DNA of 5,695 nucleotides, taken from NCBI GenBank assembly GCA_036010965.1, contig DASCMO010000169.1, positions 1 through 5,695 on the forward strand. The letters run 5' to 3'. The stretch comes from GCA-2686265 sp036010965 (lineage in GTDB: Bacteria; Planctomycetota; UBA1135; GCA-002686595). Under the pieces are notes generated by a model. It was given only the letters and a program-made list of their open reading frames with translations. It did not search any database and had not been told where the DNA came from. Each line of letters starts with the position of its first letter. Within the stretch, counting starts at the first letter, position 1. Positions 5,606 through 5,695 of the stretch are shown here, piece after piece. The translations under genes were made by a program, and so were the position numbers.

Positions 5606-5695
5606 ATATCCCGGCGCCAAAGTCCGAGGGAGATTTTGAGGAGGGCTCCCTCGGCCGCTCTTCTCGGCCGCTCGTGGGCTGCTCCGTCGTGGCCT
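5604..5695 (-). CDS. Possible C-terminal end of an upstream minus-strand gene (partial)
   Basis: One minus-strand frame is open from the window edge (first full codon at 5693) to a TAA at 5606-5604 and encodes 29 residues with a hydrophilic, Arg/Glu/Ser/Pro-rich tail ending SKSPSDFGAGI. Its stop overlaps the ferredoxin Shine-Dalgarno, a common operon arrangement, and 22 of its 29 codons end in G or C. However, the ferredoxin's own frame is also open across this stretch, and the repeats here could equally mark non-coding leader DNA. No family can be recognised. Confidence 0.25.
   Translation of the reverse strand, partial: ATTEQPTSGREERPREPSSKSPSDFGAGI
5624..5654. repeat. 9-bp perfect inverted repeat upstream of the ferredoxin
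   Basis: CCGAGGGAG (5624-5632) and CTCCCTCGG (5646-5654) are perfectly complementary and flank a 13-base loop, giving a GC-rich stem 47-77 bases upstream of the ferredoxin ATG. No T-run follows the stem on either strand, so it does not look like a standard intrinsic terminator. It may be a leader hairpin or an operator, or chance structure in coding DNA if an upstream gene ends at 5604. Confidence 0.6.
5650..5673. repeat. Tandem 11-bp direct repeat, period 13
   Basis: CTCGGCCGCTC occurs at 5650-5660 and again at 5663-5673, separated by two T residues on the plus strand. Each copy contains the palindrome CGGCCG. The first copy overlaps the right arm of the 9-bp inverted repeat. It is a possible binding-site pair or slippage product; there are only two copies and no further ones are visible before the window edge. 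Confidence 0.6.

Overview
This is a GC-rich bacterial window with strong G/C preference at third codon positions. It is densely packed with genes in two convergent blocks. The best taxonomic hint is the [2Fe-2S] ferredoxin. Its core matches ISC-type Fdx, while its N-terminal extension (beginning MGGINPYIE) resembles versions I associate with deltaproteobacterial or myxobacterial-type genomes. That assignment is from memory and is tentative. I see no insertion sequence, CRISPR array, tRNA or rRNA.

Plus-strand block (24-4199), five genes in one direction: (1) a small excisionase/MerR-like helix-turn-helix protein; (2) a complete short-chain-type acyl-CoA dehydrogenase; (3) an MBL-fold hydrolase whose ATG overlaps the dehydrogenase stop (ATGA); (4) an orphan TroA/BtuF-like 'helical backbone metal receptor' with no signal peptide, 3 bases after gene 3; (5) a PqqB-like MBL-fold protein that carries a lipoprotein signal and has His-x-His-x-Gly-His in place of the usual His-x-His-x-Asp-His. 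Genes 1-4 are spaced like an operon (14-base gap, 4-base overlap, 3-base gap). Gene 5 follows after 35-47 bases, depending on its start. A run of nine C residues directly abuts the dehydrogenase start codon.

Minus-strand block (5577 down to 4245): an ISC-type [2Fe-2S] ferredoxin followed after one base by ispH (4-hydroxy-3-methylbut-2-enyl diphosphate reductase, last step of the MEP isoprenoid pathway). IspH is a [4Fe-4S] enzyme that needs an external electron donor, so the adjacent ferredoxin is a natural candidate. Upstream of the ferredoxin (5578-5695) lie a strong Shine-Dalgarno unusually far from the ATG, a 9-bp inverted repeat, an 11-bp tandem direct repeat, and possibly the C-terminal end of another minus-strand gene.

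The two blocks converge on a 45-base gap (4200-4244) with no convincing terminator. Most of the window is recognisable housekeeping or catabolic metabolism. I see no clear evidence for a wholly new system. The points most worth a second look are the lipidated PqqB-like protein with the altered metal motif, the tight dehydrogenase/hydrolase coupling, the C9 tract, and the ferredoxin-ispH pairing with its leader.
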